Source: Kitasatospora cineracea
Lineage (GTDB): Bacteria > Actinomycetota > Actinomycetes > Streptomycetales > Streptomycetaceae
Direction of reading: 5' to 3'
Assembly: GCF_003751605.1 (NCBI RefSeq)
Contig: NZ_RJVJ01000001.1
Span: 2,046,001-2,110,000 of the forward strand
DNA length: 64,000 nt
The notes beneath the pieces were generated by a model, which made no database searches, was not told where the DNA came from, and worked only from the letters and a program-made list of their open reading frames with translations. The stretch's first letter is position 1. Each line of letters opens with the position of its first letter. Positions 9,434-18,713 of this stretch are shown piece by piece. The position numbers and the translations under genes are program-made.

Positions 9434-10438
9434 ATGACATGGAAGCGGTGGCGGCCCGCGATCGAACACGCCCTGTACCGGCCCGACGGCGGCTTCTACC
9501 GCAGGCCGGAGGGCCCCGCCGGGCACTTCCGCACCTCCGTGCACGCCTCCGCGCGGTTCGCCGCCGCCGTCGCCCGCCTGCTGGCGGGGGTCGACGCGGC
9601 GCTCGGCCGGCCGGAGCGGCTGGCCTTCGTCGACGTGGGCGCCGGGCGGGGCGAACTCACCCTGGCGGTGCGGGCGCAGCTGCCCGCCGGGCTGCGCGGA
9701 CGGGTGGACTTCCGGGCCGTCGAGCTGGCCGACCGCCCGGCCGGGCTGCCCGCGGACGTCGACTGGCGGGCCGAGCCGCCGGCCGGCGTCCGGGGCCTGC
9801 TGTTCGCCAACGAGTGGCTGGACAACGTCCCGCTGGACGTCGCCGAGCCCGGCCCGGACGGGCGGCTGCGGTACCTGGAGGTCGCGCCGGACGGGACCGA
9901 GCGGGCCGGCGGGCCGCTGGCGGAGGCGGACGCCGCCTGGGCCGGGCGCTGGTGGCCGGACGGGGAGCGGGTCGAGCTGGGCGGGCCGCGGGACGCCGCC
10001 TGGGCCGGGGCGGTCGGCGCACTGGAGCAGGGCCTCGCGGTGGCCGCCGACTACGCGCACCTGCGGGCCGCCCGGCCGCCGTTCGGCACCCTGACCGGGT
10101 TCCGGGACGGCCGCGAGTGCCCGCCCGTCCCGGACGGCTCGTGCGACCTGACCGCGCACGTCGCGCTCGACGCGGCCGCCGTGCCCGGGCACCCGGCGCT
10201 GCTCACCACCCAGCGCGAGGCGCTGCGCGCGCTGGGCGTCAGCGGCGCCCGCCCGCCGCTGGCGCTGGCGAGCAGCGACCCGGCGGCGTACCTGCGGGCG
10301 CTGTCCGGCGCCGGGGAGGCGGCCGAGCTGACCGACCCGGGCGGGCTGGGGGCGTTCCACTGGCTGGTCCAGGCCGTCCGCATGCCGGTACCGGACGACC
10401 TCGCGGGCCTGCCGGGATGGCAGACTCTCCCCTCGTAG
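9434..10438 (+). CDS. MidA/NDUFAF7-like SAM-dependent methyltransferase
   Basis: A 334-residue protein. Features of the MidA (DUF185) family are an N-terminal [20 protein letters not shown] segment, the SAM-binding loop [11 protein letters not shown] (about residues 66-76) and the catalytic-site-like [15 protein letters not shown] (MidA usually has ANELLDxxP). Human NDUFAF7 dimethylates an arginine of the complex I subunit NDUFS2. The next gene, 15 bp downstream, encodes the NDUFS2 homologue NuoD, so the same enzyme-substrate pairing is likely here. It is shorter than the roughly 380-residue family average. ATG start. Confidence 0.75.
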   Translation: MTWKRWRPAIEHALYRPDGGFYRRPEGPAGHFRTSVHASARFAAAVARLLAGVDAALGRPERLAFVDVGAGRGELTLAVRAQLPAGLRGRVDFRAVELADRPAGLPADVDWRAEPPAGVRGLLFANEWLDNVPLDVAEPGPDGRLRYLEVAPDGTERAGGPLAEADAAWAGRWWPDGERVELGGPRDAAWAGAVGALEQGLAVAADYAHLRAARPPFGTLTGFRDGRECPPVPDGSCDLTAHVALDAAAVPGHPALLTTQREALRALGVSGARPPLALASSDPAAYLRALSGAGEAAELTDPGGLGAFHWLVQAVRMPVPDDLAGLPGWQTLPS

Positions 10439-10453
10439 AAGGAGGCGACGGCC

Positions 10454-11617
10454 ATGACGGAGACCACGGTCGGCATCGGCCCGGGCGCGCAGACGCTCCC
10501 CGGCGACCCCGGCAGCACCGACATGGTGCTCAACATCGGCCCCCAGCACCCGTCCACGCACGGCGTGCTCCGTCTGAAGCTGGTGCTCGACGGCGAGCGG
10601 ATCACCAGCGCCGAGCCGGTGATCGGCTACATGCACCGCGGCGCGGAGAAGCTCTTCGAGGCCCGTGACTACCGGCAGATCATCATGCTGGCCAACCGGC
10701 ACGACTGGCTGTCCGCGTTCGCCAACGAGCTGGGCGTGGTGCTGGCCGTCGAGCGGATGCTCGGCATGGAGGTGCCCGGGCGGGCGGTGTGGCTGCGCAC
10801 GCTGCTGGCCGAGCTCAACCGGGTCCTCAACCACCTGATGTTCCTCGGCTCCTACCCGCTGGAACTGGGCGGCATCACGCCGATCTTCCACTCCTTCAAC
10901 GGCCGCGAGGAGCTCCAGCACGTGCTGGAGGAGGCCTCCGGCGGCCGGATGCACTACATGTTCAACCGGGTCGGCGGCCTCAAGGAGGACCTGCCGGCCG
11001 GCTGGCTGGGCCGGGTCCGCCGCGCGGTCGGCGTGGTCCGCGGCCAGCTGCCGGTCTTCGAGGACCTCGTCCTCGGCAACGAGATCTTCCGCGGCCGCAC
11101 CGCGGGCGTCGGCGTGCTCTCCCGCGAGCACGTCCACGCGTACGGCGTCAGCGGGCCGATCGCCCGGGCCAGCGGCGTCGACTTCGACCTGCGCCGCGAC
11201 GAGCCCTACCTCGCGTACGGGGAGCTGCAGGACGTGCTGAAGGTCGCCGTCCGGGAGGAGGGCGACTGCCTGGCCCGGTTCGAGTGCCTGCTGGAGCAGA
11301 CCGCCAACGCGCTCGACCTCGCCGACGCCTGCCTGGACCGGCTGGCGGAACTGCCCGCCGGGCCGGTCAACCTGCGGCTGCCCAAGGTGCTCAAGGCCCC
11401 CGAGGGCGAGACGTACGCCTGGACCGAGAACCCGCTCGGGCTGAACGGGTACTACCTGGTGTCGCGCGGCGAGAAGACGCCGTGGCGGCTCAAGCTGCGC
11501 TCGGCGTCCTTCAACAACATCCAGGCCCTGACCGAACTGCTGCCGGGGACGCTGGTCGCGGACATGGTGGCGATCCTGGGGTCGATGTTCTTCGTGGTCG
11601 GCGACATCGACAAGTGA
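10454..11617 (+). CDS. nuoD: Stand-alone NADH dehydrogenase subunit D (49-kDa subunit) paralogue
   Basis: A 387-residue NuoD/NDUFS2-family protein, about 50 residues shorter than the NuoD of full nuo operons. The quinone-site and family signatures [30 protein letters not shown] and [15 protein letters not shown] are present, and it ends FFVVGDIDK rather than the usual DVDR. No other nuo gene is adjacent. Arg62 in MHRGAEK aligns, as far as I can judge, with the arginine methylated in mitochondrial NDUFS2. GAAGGAGG precedes the ATG. It is probably a second NuoD used with, or in place of, the one encoded elsewhere. Confidence 0.85.
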   Translation: MTETTVGIGPGAQTLPGDPGSTDMVLNIGPQHPSTHGVLRLKLVLDGERITSAEPVIGYMHRGAEKLFEARDYRQIIMLANRHDWLSAFANELGVVLAVERMLGMEVPGRAVWLRTLLAELNRVLNHLMFLGSYPLELGGITPIFHSFNGREELQHVLEEASGGRMHYMFNRVGGLKEDLPAGWLGRVRRAVGVVRGQLPVFEDLVLGNEIFRGRTAGVGVLSREHVHAYGVSGPIARASGVDFDLRRDEPYLAYGELQDVLKVAVREEGDCLARFECLLEQTANALDLADACLDRLAELPAGPVNLRLPKVLKAPEGETYAWTENPLGLNGYYLVSRGEKTPWRLKLRSASFNNIQALTELLPGTLVADMVAILGSMFFVVGDIDK

Positions 11618-11627
11618 CCCGGCCCCG

Positions 11628-12485
11628 CTAGGCGTTGTCCGCCGGGTGCGGGGCGAGGCGGGTGTCGTGGGCCTTGCAGAGGGCGACCAGCTGGTCGTAC
11701 GCGGCGGGGCCCATCAGCTCGGTGAGCTCGGGGCGGTAGGAGACGTAGACCGGGTCGGGGGCGTTGTGCGCCTCGGGGGAGCCGGTGCACCACCAGTGCA
11801 GGTCGTGGCCGCCGGGGCCCCAGCCGCGGCGGTCGTACTCGCCGATGGAGACCTGCAGGTAGCGGGTGTCGTCGGGGCGGTCGATCCAGTCGTAGGTGCG
11901 GCGGACCGGGAGCTGCCAGCAGACGTCGGGCTTGGTCTCCAGCGGCTCCAGGCCCTCGCGCAGGGCGAGGACGTGCAGGGCGCAGCCGGCGCCGCCGGGG
12001 AAGCCGGGGCCGTTGAGGAACAGGCAGGCGCCGTTCACCCGGCGGGTCTGGCGGTCGCCGTCCTCGTCGAACATGGTGATGCCGCCGTCGCGGCGGATCC
12101 GGCCCCTGGCGTCGGTGCCCTCGGCGTGGTGCTCCCAGATGTCGGGGGTGAGCCGGGCGGCGTGCTCGGCGACGCGCTGCTCGTCGTCCTCGTCGGAGTA
12201 GTGGGCGCCGAGGGTGCAGCAGCCGTCGGAGGCGCCGCGGCCGGGCTGGATGCCGTGGCAGCCCTTGCCGAAGATGCAGCCCCAGCGGGAGGTGAGCCAG
12301 GTGAGGTCGCAGCGGAACACCTGGTCCTCGTCGGCGGGGTCGGTGAACTCGACCCAAGCGCGCGGGAAGTCGAGGGCGACTTCGCGGACGGTGGGCATCG
12401 CCAGGTCGACGACGGGGCCCTTGGCCTTGGCGGCCTTGCCGGGCTTCTTGGTCTTCTTGCTCTTGGTGCTGTCAGCTGGTGCCAC
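11628..12485 (-). CDS. Conserved Cys-rich actinobacterial protein of unknown function
   Basis: A 285-residue soluble protein. A Lys-rich N-terminus ([16 protein letters not shown]) precedes a body with about ten cysteines in clusters: [51 protein letters not shown] and WWCTGS. The spacing suggests a zinc or iron-sulfur site; several conserved His and Trp residues accompany them. It is convergent with nuoD (10-bp gap). I do not recognise a characterised family. The start giving [11 protein letters not shown] is assumed. Confidence 0.65.
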   Translation of the reverse strand: MAPADSTKSKKTKKPGKAAKAKGPVVDLAMPTVREVALDFPRAWVEFTDPADEDQVFRCDLTWLTSRWGCIFGKGCHGIQPGRGASDGCCTLGAHYSDEDDEQRVAEHAARLTPDIWEHHAEGTDARGRIRRDGGITMFDEDGDRQTRRVNGACLFLNGPGFPGGAGCALHVLALREGLEPLETKPDVCWQLPVRRTYDWIDRPDDTRYLQVSIGEYDRRGWGPGGHDLHWWCTGSPEAHNAPDPVYVSYRPELTELMGPAAYDQLVALCKAHDTRLAPHPADNA

Positions 12486-12705
12486 CCGGTAAGGGTAGGG
12501 CCTGGACGGGCCGGTCCGGGGTGCGGCGGCGCGGCTTTGCCGGTGGTTCGTCCGACTCGGGGAGGTTCGTCCCGGTTCGGGCGGGTGCGAAGGTGAAACG
12601 CCTGTGAAAAGCGCCGTCGGCCGGTCGGCGGGGGCCGGGGAGTGGTCCTAGGATGGCCCAGCCGGTAGGTCGGGCGCATGAGCGCCCTTGCACGGGGGAG
12701 TGCAG

Positions 12706-13050
12706 ATGGGCGACGAGGTCGTCATCCGGTCGTGGGAACTCCACGGCGAGGGACGTGAGTTCGAGAAGATCTCGGACGAGTTCGGTAGTGCGGCGAAGCA
12801 GTTGGAGAGCGGGTTGGCGGCGCTGGGCGCGCCGTGGGGCTCGGACCAGCCGGGACAGCCGTTCGGTACGGCGTACGGCGAGGCCCGGGAGGGCGTGCTG
12901 GCCGGGCTGCAGGGGCTGTCGGAGCGGCTGGGCCGGGTCGGTCAGGGGCTGCACACGATGGCGGACCGCAGCGAGCGCACCGACCAGGAGATCAGCGCGG
13001 ACTTCAACGCGCCCTCGCTGAACCACCCGACCGCAACCGGTCGGGCCTGA
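12706..13050 (+). CDS. WXG100-family type VII secretion protein
   Basis: A 114-residue helical protein with a WxG turn in ALGAPWGSDQPGQPFG between two predicted helices (FEKISDEFGSAAKQLESGLA and AREGVLAGLQGLSERLGRV), the ESAT-6-like hairpin. ATG at 12706 was chosen because GGGGGAG lies five bases upstream; TAGGAT at 12650-12655 is a plausible -10 box. It is first in a three-gene set with the large toxin-like protein and its immunity candidate, so it probably pairs with or escorts that protein. No ESX/T7SS machinery genes are in the window. Confidence 0.85.
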   Translation: MGDEVVIRSWELHGEGREFEKISDEFGSAAKQLESGLAALGAPWGSDQPGQPFGTAYGEAREGVLAGLQGLSERLGRVGQGLHTMADRSERTDQEISADFNAPSLNHPTATGRA

Positions 13051-13115
13051 ACCGGAGTCAGACCACCTGGCGGGCCGCTGCGCGCGCCGAGCCGTACCAC
13101 CCGAAGGGGGAGCAC

Positions 13116-16100
13116 GTGTCCAGGAACCTGCCGGAGGAACTCGCCCCCGCGCTGGCGCGGACCGGCCACGCGTGGCCGCAGGCGGACGAGGACGGGCTGC
13201 GCCGGGCGGCGGGCCTGTGGCGCGAGTTCGGGTCGGAGGCGGACGCCCTGGTGACCCGCGGCGCGGCCTCCGCGCAGCGGGTGTCGGGTGAGAACAAGGG
13301 CCCCGCGGTGGAGGCGTTCGCCGACCACTGGCGGCAGTTCAGCGGCGGCGGGCGCGGCCAGCTGGACGACGCCGCGGCGGCGGCCGCGCTGGTGGCCGCG
13401 GCCCTGGACAAGGCGGCCGGGGCGGCCGACCAGGCCAAGGCCGACATCATCGCGGTGCTGACCGAGCTGACCGAGAAGATCCGGGCGGCGGACGCGGCCG
13501 AGGCCAAGGCCAAGGCGGACATCGCACAGGCCGGCAAGGAGGCCGCCACCGGACTGGGCGGCCTGGTCACCGGCGCGGTCGGCGCGGTGGTCGGCGCGGT
13601 GAAGGAGGTCGCCGCCGAGGCCGAGGAGCTGGCCGCGGTCGAGCACGCCAAGGTGAAGATCGGCCAGCTGCTGGAGCAGCTCGGCCGGGACATGGGCGAG
13701 GCCGCCAAGTCGCTGGCCAAGGAGCCGCCGCTGGTCGCGCTGGAGCGGATCGCCCAGGCCGACGGGCGGGGCCTGCACGGCGAGCAGCGCGAGACCTCGA
13801 TGGCGGCCCGCTCGGGACAGGTCACCGGGGCGCTGGCGAAGGCCGGAGTGGCCCGCTCGGTGGAGGTGGCCTCGGTCGCCGGCCTGCACGCGGACGTCAA
13901 GGCCGACGGCACGGTCCGCACCGACCGGCACGGCAACCCGGTGCTGGTCGGCGAGGACGGGCAGCGGGTCAAGGGCGTGGACGGCCTGACCGTCACCCAG
14001 GGCCCGGACGGCAAGCAGCAGTTGGTCGGCCCCGACGGCACCCCGGTCAGCGGCGTGGCGATGGGCGAGGACGGCAAGCCGCTGCTCGGCTCGAACGGCA
14101 AGCCGCTGCTGGTCGGCCTGGGCGGCGCGATCCTCGGCACCGGCATCACGCTGGCGCTCGGCCTCAACGGCAAGCCCGAACTCGGCGACGACGGCCACCC
14201 GGTGATGATGGCGGCCGACGGCACCCAGGTCTCCGGCCTGGTCGCCGACCAGAAGGGCCACCTGCTGGCGGGCCAGGACGGCCAGCCGGTCACCGTGGAC
14301 GCCTCGGGCCGGGCCACCGGCCCGGGCGGGCAGGTGGTCCAGTTCGGCGCGGACGGCCGCCCGCAGGAACTGCTCGGCGCCGACGGCAAGCCGGTCACCG
14401 TGCTGGACGGCCAGCAGCAGAACGGCGGCCCGTTCCAGGACGGCCCGCAGCACGGCCACGGCCACGGCGGCCTGAACGGCACGGGCAACGGCACGGGCAT
14501 GGGCAACGGCCACGGCGCCCAGGGCCCCGGCGGCCTGCTCACCGACCTGACCGGCAGCGTCACCGACAACGTCACCGGCGTCACCGACACGGTGTCCGGG
14601 GTGACCCAGAGCGCCCTGGGCGACCGCCCGCAGCACGGCCAGTCCGACACCGGCGGGCACCGCGGCGGCTACCAGGGCGGTGGCGGCGGCTCGCACGGCG
14701 TCTCCTACGGCGGCTCCTCGGCGCCCGCGTACAGCGGCCCGTCCGGCGGCGGCTCGTACGGGGGCGGCGGCGGTTCGTACGACGACGGCGGCTCCTACGG
14801 CGGCGGCTCCTACAGCGGCGGGGGCGGCGGCCACAGCGCGCCGGACCGCGGACCGCTGTCGGTGCACGTCGACTCGGTGCTGGCGCCGCCCGCGCCGAGC
14901 GCCCCGCCGGTGGTCGGCGGCGACATCTGGTCGACCGGCGGCGGCTCGTACGGGGGCGGCGGCGGCCACCACGCCGCGGACCCCGGCTCGTCCTTCGGCG
15001 GCTCGGGCTCCTCGGGCGGCTCCTCGTTCCAGCTCGGCCCGGTCGGCGGCGGCGGGTCCGCCCCGGTCGGCGGCGGCATCCCGGCGGGCACGCCGGTGCC
15101 GGGCGCCCCGGTGGCCGGTGCGGGCCCGGTGGGCGGGCCGGTCGGCGCCGCTCCCGGCGGCGCGGCGGCGGTGCCCGGCGCCCCGGGGACTCCCGGTGCG
15201 CCCGGCGCGGTGGCGGGCCCGGTGGGCGGCGCGGCCGGTGCGGTCGGCGCCCCCGGTGCGACCGGCGTGGTCGGCACCCCCGGCACGGCCGGTGCGTCCG
15301 GCGGTTCGGCCGCGGTGGTCGGGGTCGGCCAGACCCCGGTCGGCGGCCGGCCGGCGGCGGGCGTCCCGGTGCCGCCCGCGGGCGGCGGCGGGATCGGCCA
15401 GCACGCGCCCGGCACCCCGGCGCGCGGCTACGAGCCGCTGTCGGACGTCCGGCGCCAGGCGGGCCAGGACGACCAGGGCCTGCCGGTGCACCCCGGGCAG
15501 GCGTCCGCGGCCTGGCTGGTGATCGCGGGCGGGCGGCGCTCCGGCGTCGCGGGCCCGCTGCCGGCCGGCGAGCGCGAACGGACCCTGGCCGACAGCCGCC
15601 CGTACGGCCTGCCCGGCGGGCTGGGCCCGGTCGACCCGGCGCACCAGGCCGAGGCGGTGCGCCGCACCCCGGTGCCCGCGCCGGACCCGATGGTCGGCGA
15701 GTGGATCGAGGTGCTCAACGGCGGCGGCCCCGCCGAGAGCGGCCGCGCCAACAACTGCGTGGACGTGTCGCTGTCCGCCGTGGACACCCTCGGCGGCGTC
15801 CCGACCTGCGCCGCGCCCCGGCTGCCCGACGGCCCGGCCGGCGAGCGCGGCGGCCGCGACCGCGCCGAACTGGAGCTCGGCACCCGCTTCCTGGACCTCG
15901 GCGACGGCACCGACGCCCACGGCAAGCTCGGCCAGGCCCTGCTCGCCCACGGCACCGGCACCCGCGCGGTGCTGCTCACCGTCGACGCGTTCGGCCGCTC
16001 GCACACCTGGAACGCCGTCAACCACAAGGGCGTGCTCAGCTACCTGGACCACCAGACCGGCTACGCCGCGCCCACCCCGCTCTACCCGGCCGACCACGGC

Positions 16101-16337
16101 CTGTGGGCGATCGCGGTGGACGCCGCCGACCGGCCGATCGACCTGACGGCGCCGCTGCCCGCCACCGTCGCCGTCCCGGAGCACGCCCCCGAGCGGGAAC
16201 CCGCCCTGGTCGGTGCGGCCGGGCCGGAGGCCGGAACGGACGGGGCCGCCGAGGAGGCCGCCCCCGCCGACCGGCCCGCGCCGCCGCGCTCCCGGCTCAC
16301 CATCCACCGCACCACCACCGGGAGCACCAGCCGATGA
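13116..16337 (+). CDS. Polymorphic toxin with WXG-like N-terminus and papain-fold (Tox-PL) C-terminus
   Basis: A 1073-residue protein. Residues 1-115 form a WXG100-like helical export domain (NKGPAVEAFADHWRQFSGGG). An Ala/Lys-rich helical stalk follows to about 260, then roughly 170 residues of GxDGxPV-type repeats (VGPDGTPVSG, GEDGKPLLG, GADGKPVTV), then a long Gly/Ser/Tyr- and Pro/Ala/Gly-rich linker. The last 230 residues hold a papain-like toxin domain with a candidate triad: Cys881 (GRANNCVDVSLSAVD), His963 (GRSHTWNAVNHKG) and Asp978 (SYLDHQTG). Such domains are annotated as glutamine deamidases or proteases. GTG with GGGGGAG upstream. The stop overlaps the next gene (ATGA), as expected for a toxin and its immunity protein. 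Confidence 0.8.
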   Translation: MSRNLPEELAPALARTGHAWPQADEDGLRRAAGLWREFGSEADALVTRGAASAQRVSGENKGPAVEAFADHWRQFSGGGRGQLDDAAAAAALVAAALDKAAGAADQAKADIIAVLTELTEKIRAADAAEAKAKADIAQAGKEAATGLGGLVTGAVGAVVGAVKEVAAEAEELAAVEHAKVKIGQLLEQLGRDMGEAAKSLAKEPPLVALERIAQADGRGLHGEQRETSMAARSGQVTGALAKAGVARSVEVASVAGLHADVKADGTVRTDRHGNPVLVGEDGQRVKGVDGLTVTQGPDGKQQLVGPDGTPVSGVAMGEDGKPLLGSNGKPLLVGLGGAILGTGITLALGLNGKPELGDDGHPVMMAADGTQVSGLVADQKGHLLAGQDGQPVTVDASGRATGPGGQVVQFGADGRPQELLGADGKPVTVLDGQQQNGGPFQDGPQHGHGHGGLNGTGNGTGMGNGHGAQGPGGLLTDLTGSVTDNVTGVTDTVSGVTQSALGDRPQHGQSDTGGHRGGYQGGGGGSHGVSYGGSSAPAYSGPSGGGSYGGGGGSYDDGGSYGGGSYSGGGGGHSAPDRGPLSVHVDSVLAPPAPSAPPVVGGDIWSTGGGSYGGGGGHHAADPGSSFGGSGSSGGSSFQLGPVGGGGSAPVGGGIPAGTPVPGAPVAGAGPVGGPVGAAPGGAAAVPGAPGTPGAPGAVAGPVGGAAGAVGAPGATGVVGTPGTAGASGGSAAVVGVGQTPVGGRPAAGVPVPPAGGGGIGQHAPGTPARGYEPLSDVRRQAGQDDQGLPVHPGQASAAWLVIAGGRRSGVAGPLPAGERERTLADSRPYGLPGGLGPVDPAHQAEAVRRTPVPAPDPMVGEWIEVLNGGGPAESGRANNCVDVSLSAVDTLGGVPTCAAPRLPDGPAGERGGRDRAELELGTRFLDLGDGTDAHGKLGQALLAHGTGTRAVLLTVDAFGRSHTWNAVNHKGVLSYLDHQTGYAAPTPLYPADHGLWAIAVDAADRPIDLTAPLPATVAVPEHAPEREPALVGAAGPEAGTDGAAEEAAPADRPAPPRSRLTIHRTTTGSTSR

Positions 16338-17611
16338 TCACCCGCGAGCAGGCCCTCGCCACCGCCCACCGCTGGGTCAACGGCGACCTCCCGCAGGAGG
16401 GGGCGCGGCCTGTCAGGTGCCACGAGTTCGACCTCGGCTGGGTGCTCTGGCCCGAGCCCGCGCCGGTCCTCACCGACCCGCTGACCGGCGCCCGCCGGGC
16501 CCCCGAGGAGATCGGCGCGGCCTGCGCCGTGGTCGACCGGGTCACCGGCGAACTCGTGGTCTACCCGTCCGTCCCGGTGCCGGTGGTGGAGCAGCTGCAC
16601 CGCGACCGGCTCGGCGCGGGCAGCCACAACCCGGCGCTGCCGCCGGTCACAGGCCCGGGCACCCGGGCCACCCTGAGCTACCTGGACGACAAGGACCGGC
16701 CGCAGTCGCTGACCGTCCGCTCCGCGCACGGCCACCCGCACCCCGCGCTGCGCGCCCGGCAGCAGCTCGCCGCGCAGGGCGTCCCGGCCGAGAAGCTGGT
16801 CGCGCTCCGCACCGACCTGCGGCTGTCGATGCTCCCCGGCAGCTACTCCGAGCAGGCCGTCGCCGAGCAACTCCCGGGCGTGCGGCTGGAGTTCGAGCAG
16901 CCGTACGGGCCGCGCCACGACCACCGGGCGGCCGCCGTGCGGGCCCTGGCGGCCCGTTCCCGCAGCGCCTACAACCGGGTGCCGTTCCCGCCCGCGGTGC
17001 CGCCCGCCCAGCCCGAGGACGAGACCGGCCTCGGCAAGCGGCTGGCCGCGCTGTTCGGCGAGGACGGGGTGCGCCGCTTCGAGCCGACCGAGGTGCTCGC
17101 CGCCGACCTGCCCGAGGCCGTCGGCCGCCCGCTGTGCCGGACCGGCCTGCCGCGCGAGGCCCCCGGCTTCTTCACCCTGTACCTGCCGGAGGCCGACGGC
17201 ATCGCCGAGCAGGCCGCCCCGCCGCTGCCCGACCTCGCCGAGCACCTGGCCGCGCTCGGCCGGGGCCGCCGGGCCACCGCCGCCGCCCGGGCCGCGCTGC
17301 TCGGCCAGCGCGTGCTCGGCACCGACGGCTGGGCGCTGCTCACCGTCGACACCGCGCAGGGCCGGGTCCGGGCGGTCGACCCGGACACCTGCGAGGCCCG
17401 CTACTGCAACGCCGACCTGACCGCCTTCCTCCGCTGCCTGGCGCTGCTCGCCGAACGCCGCCCCCGGCTGCGCGACCTGCCGCCCGAGCAGGCCGGCCCG
17501 GCGGTCGCCGAGTTCCAGTGGGCGCTGGCCGCGCTGGACCGCACCGCGCTGCGCGGCCCGGAGAACTGGTGGGCCGTGATCGTCGAGCAGCTCTGGGACG
17601 GGATGCTCTGA
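16334..17611 (+). CDS. Multidomain immunity candidate (YrhB-like, degenerate deaminase-like, SUKH-4-like)
   Basis: A 425-residue cytoplasmic protein whose ATG overlaps the toxin stop by four bases. Residues 1-85 resemble YrhB/Imm35 immunity domains ([13 protein letters not shown], then [11 protein letters not shown]). Residues about 120-215 resemble the deaminase-like domain found in such immunity and toxin proteins ([18 protein letters not shown], then LEFEQPYG), but the zinc-binding His and Cys residues are absent, so it should be inactive. Residues about 235-425 resemble SUKH-4 ([33 protein letters not shown]). Neutralisation of the Tox-PL protein is inferred from position and domain type. 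Confidence 0.7.
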   Translation: MITREQALATAHRWVNGDLPQEGARPVRCHEFDLGWVLWPEPAPVLTDPLTGARRAPEEIGAACAVVDRVTGELVVYPSVPVPVVEQLHRDRLGAGSHNPALPPVTGPGTRATLSYLDDKDRPQSLTVRSAHGHPHPALRARQQLAAQGVPAEKLVALRTDLRLSMLPGSYSEQAVAEQLPGVRLEFEQPYGPRHDHRAAAVRALAARSRSAYNRVPFPPAVPPAQPEDETGLGKRLAALFGEDGVRRFEPTEVLAADLPEAVGRPLCRTGLPREAPGFFTLYLPEADGIAEQAAPPLPDLAEHLAALGRGRRATAAARAALLGQRVLGTDGWALLTVDTAQGRVRAVDPDTCEARYCNADLTAFLRCLALLAERRPRLRDLPPEQAGPAVAEFQWALAALDRTALRGPENWWAVIVEQLWDGML

Positions 17612-17660
17612 TCCCGCCCGTATCCCCGGCGGTCACCGGGGTGGGCTAGGTTGGACGGTC

Positions 17661-18614
17661 ATGCGACTCGGTGTGCTCGACGTAGGCTCCAACACCGTCC
17701 ACTTCCTCGTGGTGGACGCCCACCCCGGCGCGGCCCCGCTGCCCGCCTACTCCCACAAGGCCGAACTGCGCCTCGCCGAGCTGCTGGAGGACGACGGGGC
17801 GATCAGCGGAGCCGGGATCGAGCGGCTGGTCTCGATGGTCGCCTCCTCGCTCCGGGTCGCCGAGGACAAGGGCGTCGTGGACCTGCTGCCGTTCGCCACC
17901 TCCGCGGTCCGCGAGGCCAGCAACGGCGAGGAGGTGCTGCGCCGGGTCGAGGCGGAGACCGGCGTCGCGCTCACCGTGCTGTCCGGGCAGGACGAGGCCC
18001 GGCTGACCTTCCTGGCCGTCCGCCGCTGGTTCGGCTGGTCCTCGGGCCGGCTGCTCAACCTGGACATCGGCGGCGGCTCGCTGGAGATCGCCTGCGGCCT
18101 CGACGAGCAGCCCGACGTCGCCACCTCGCTGCCGCTCGGCGCCGGCCGGCTCACCTCCCGGCTGCCCGGCGAGATCGCCGACCCGGGCGACCTGCGCGAA
18201 CTGCGGCGGCACATCCGGGCCGAGATCGCCGGCGCGGTCGGCGACTTCGCCCGGCTCGGGGCGCCGGACCACTCGGTGGCCACCTCCAAGACCTTCAAGC
18301 AGCTGGCCCGGATGACCGGCGCCGCCCCCGAGGGCGCGGGCGTGCGCGTCCCGCGCCGGCTCACCCGCTCCGGCCTCTCCGCGTGGCTGCCCCGGCTCGC
18401 CGCGATGACGCCCGCCGAGCGCGCCCAGATCCCCGGCGTCTCGTTCGGCCGGGCCCGCCAACTGCTGGCCGGGGCACTGGTCGCGGACGCCGCGATGGAC
18501 CTGTTCGGCCTGGAGGAGCTGGACATCTGCCCGTGGGCGCTGCGCGAGGGCATCATCCTGCGGCGGCTGGACGCGATGGACGGGCACGAGGGCCGGGTGG
18601 CGATCGAAGCCTGA
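17661..18614 (+). CDS. Ppx/GppA-family exopolyphosphatase
   Basis: A 317-residue ASKHA-fold enzyme expected to hydrolyse inorganic polyphosphate or pppGpp. Motifs: phosphate 1 at the start ([17 protein letters not shown]), [16 protein letters not shown], the catalytic segment [14 protein letters not shown] and phosphate 2 [13 protein letters not shown]. Length fits the short actinobacterial Ppx type without a C-terminal HD domain. The ATG is probably leaderless: a TAGGTT -10 box at 17647-17652 ends eight bases upstream. Confidence 0.9.
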   Translation: MRLGVLDVGSNTVHFLVVDAHPGAAPLPAYSHKAELRLAELLEDDGAISGAGIERLVSMVASSLRVAEDKGVVDLLPFATSAVREASNGEEVLRRVEAETGVALTVLSGQDEARLTFLAVRRWFGWSSGRLLNLDIGGGSLEIACGLDEQPDVATSLPLGAGRLTSRLPGEIADPGDLRELRRHIRAEIAGAVGDFARLGAPDHSVATSKTFKQLARMTGAAPEGAGVRVPRRLTRSGLSAWLPRLAAMTPAERAQIPGVSFGRARQLLAGALVADAAMDLFGLEELDICPWALREGIILRRLDAMDGHEGRVAIEA

Positions 18615-18713
18615 CCGGGTATCAGTTCGGACAAGTACGAAACAACCCTCCCCTCGTTCGGGCGCGCATCGCTAAACTCCGCTTGTTTTGCCGGGGTTTT
18701 GCTCGTGGGGGGA

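Noticed and set aside
12942..16307. Very long open frame (about 1120 codons) on the minus strand, opposite the toxin gene
   Set aside because: It is a codon-bias shadow of the GC-rich sense gene: low-complexity Arg/Gly/Ala/Val sequence, no domain, and it runs across linker repeats. The sense strand has clear domains and a ribosome-binding site.
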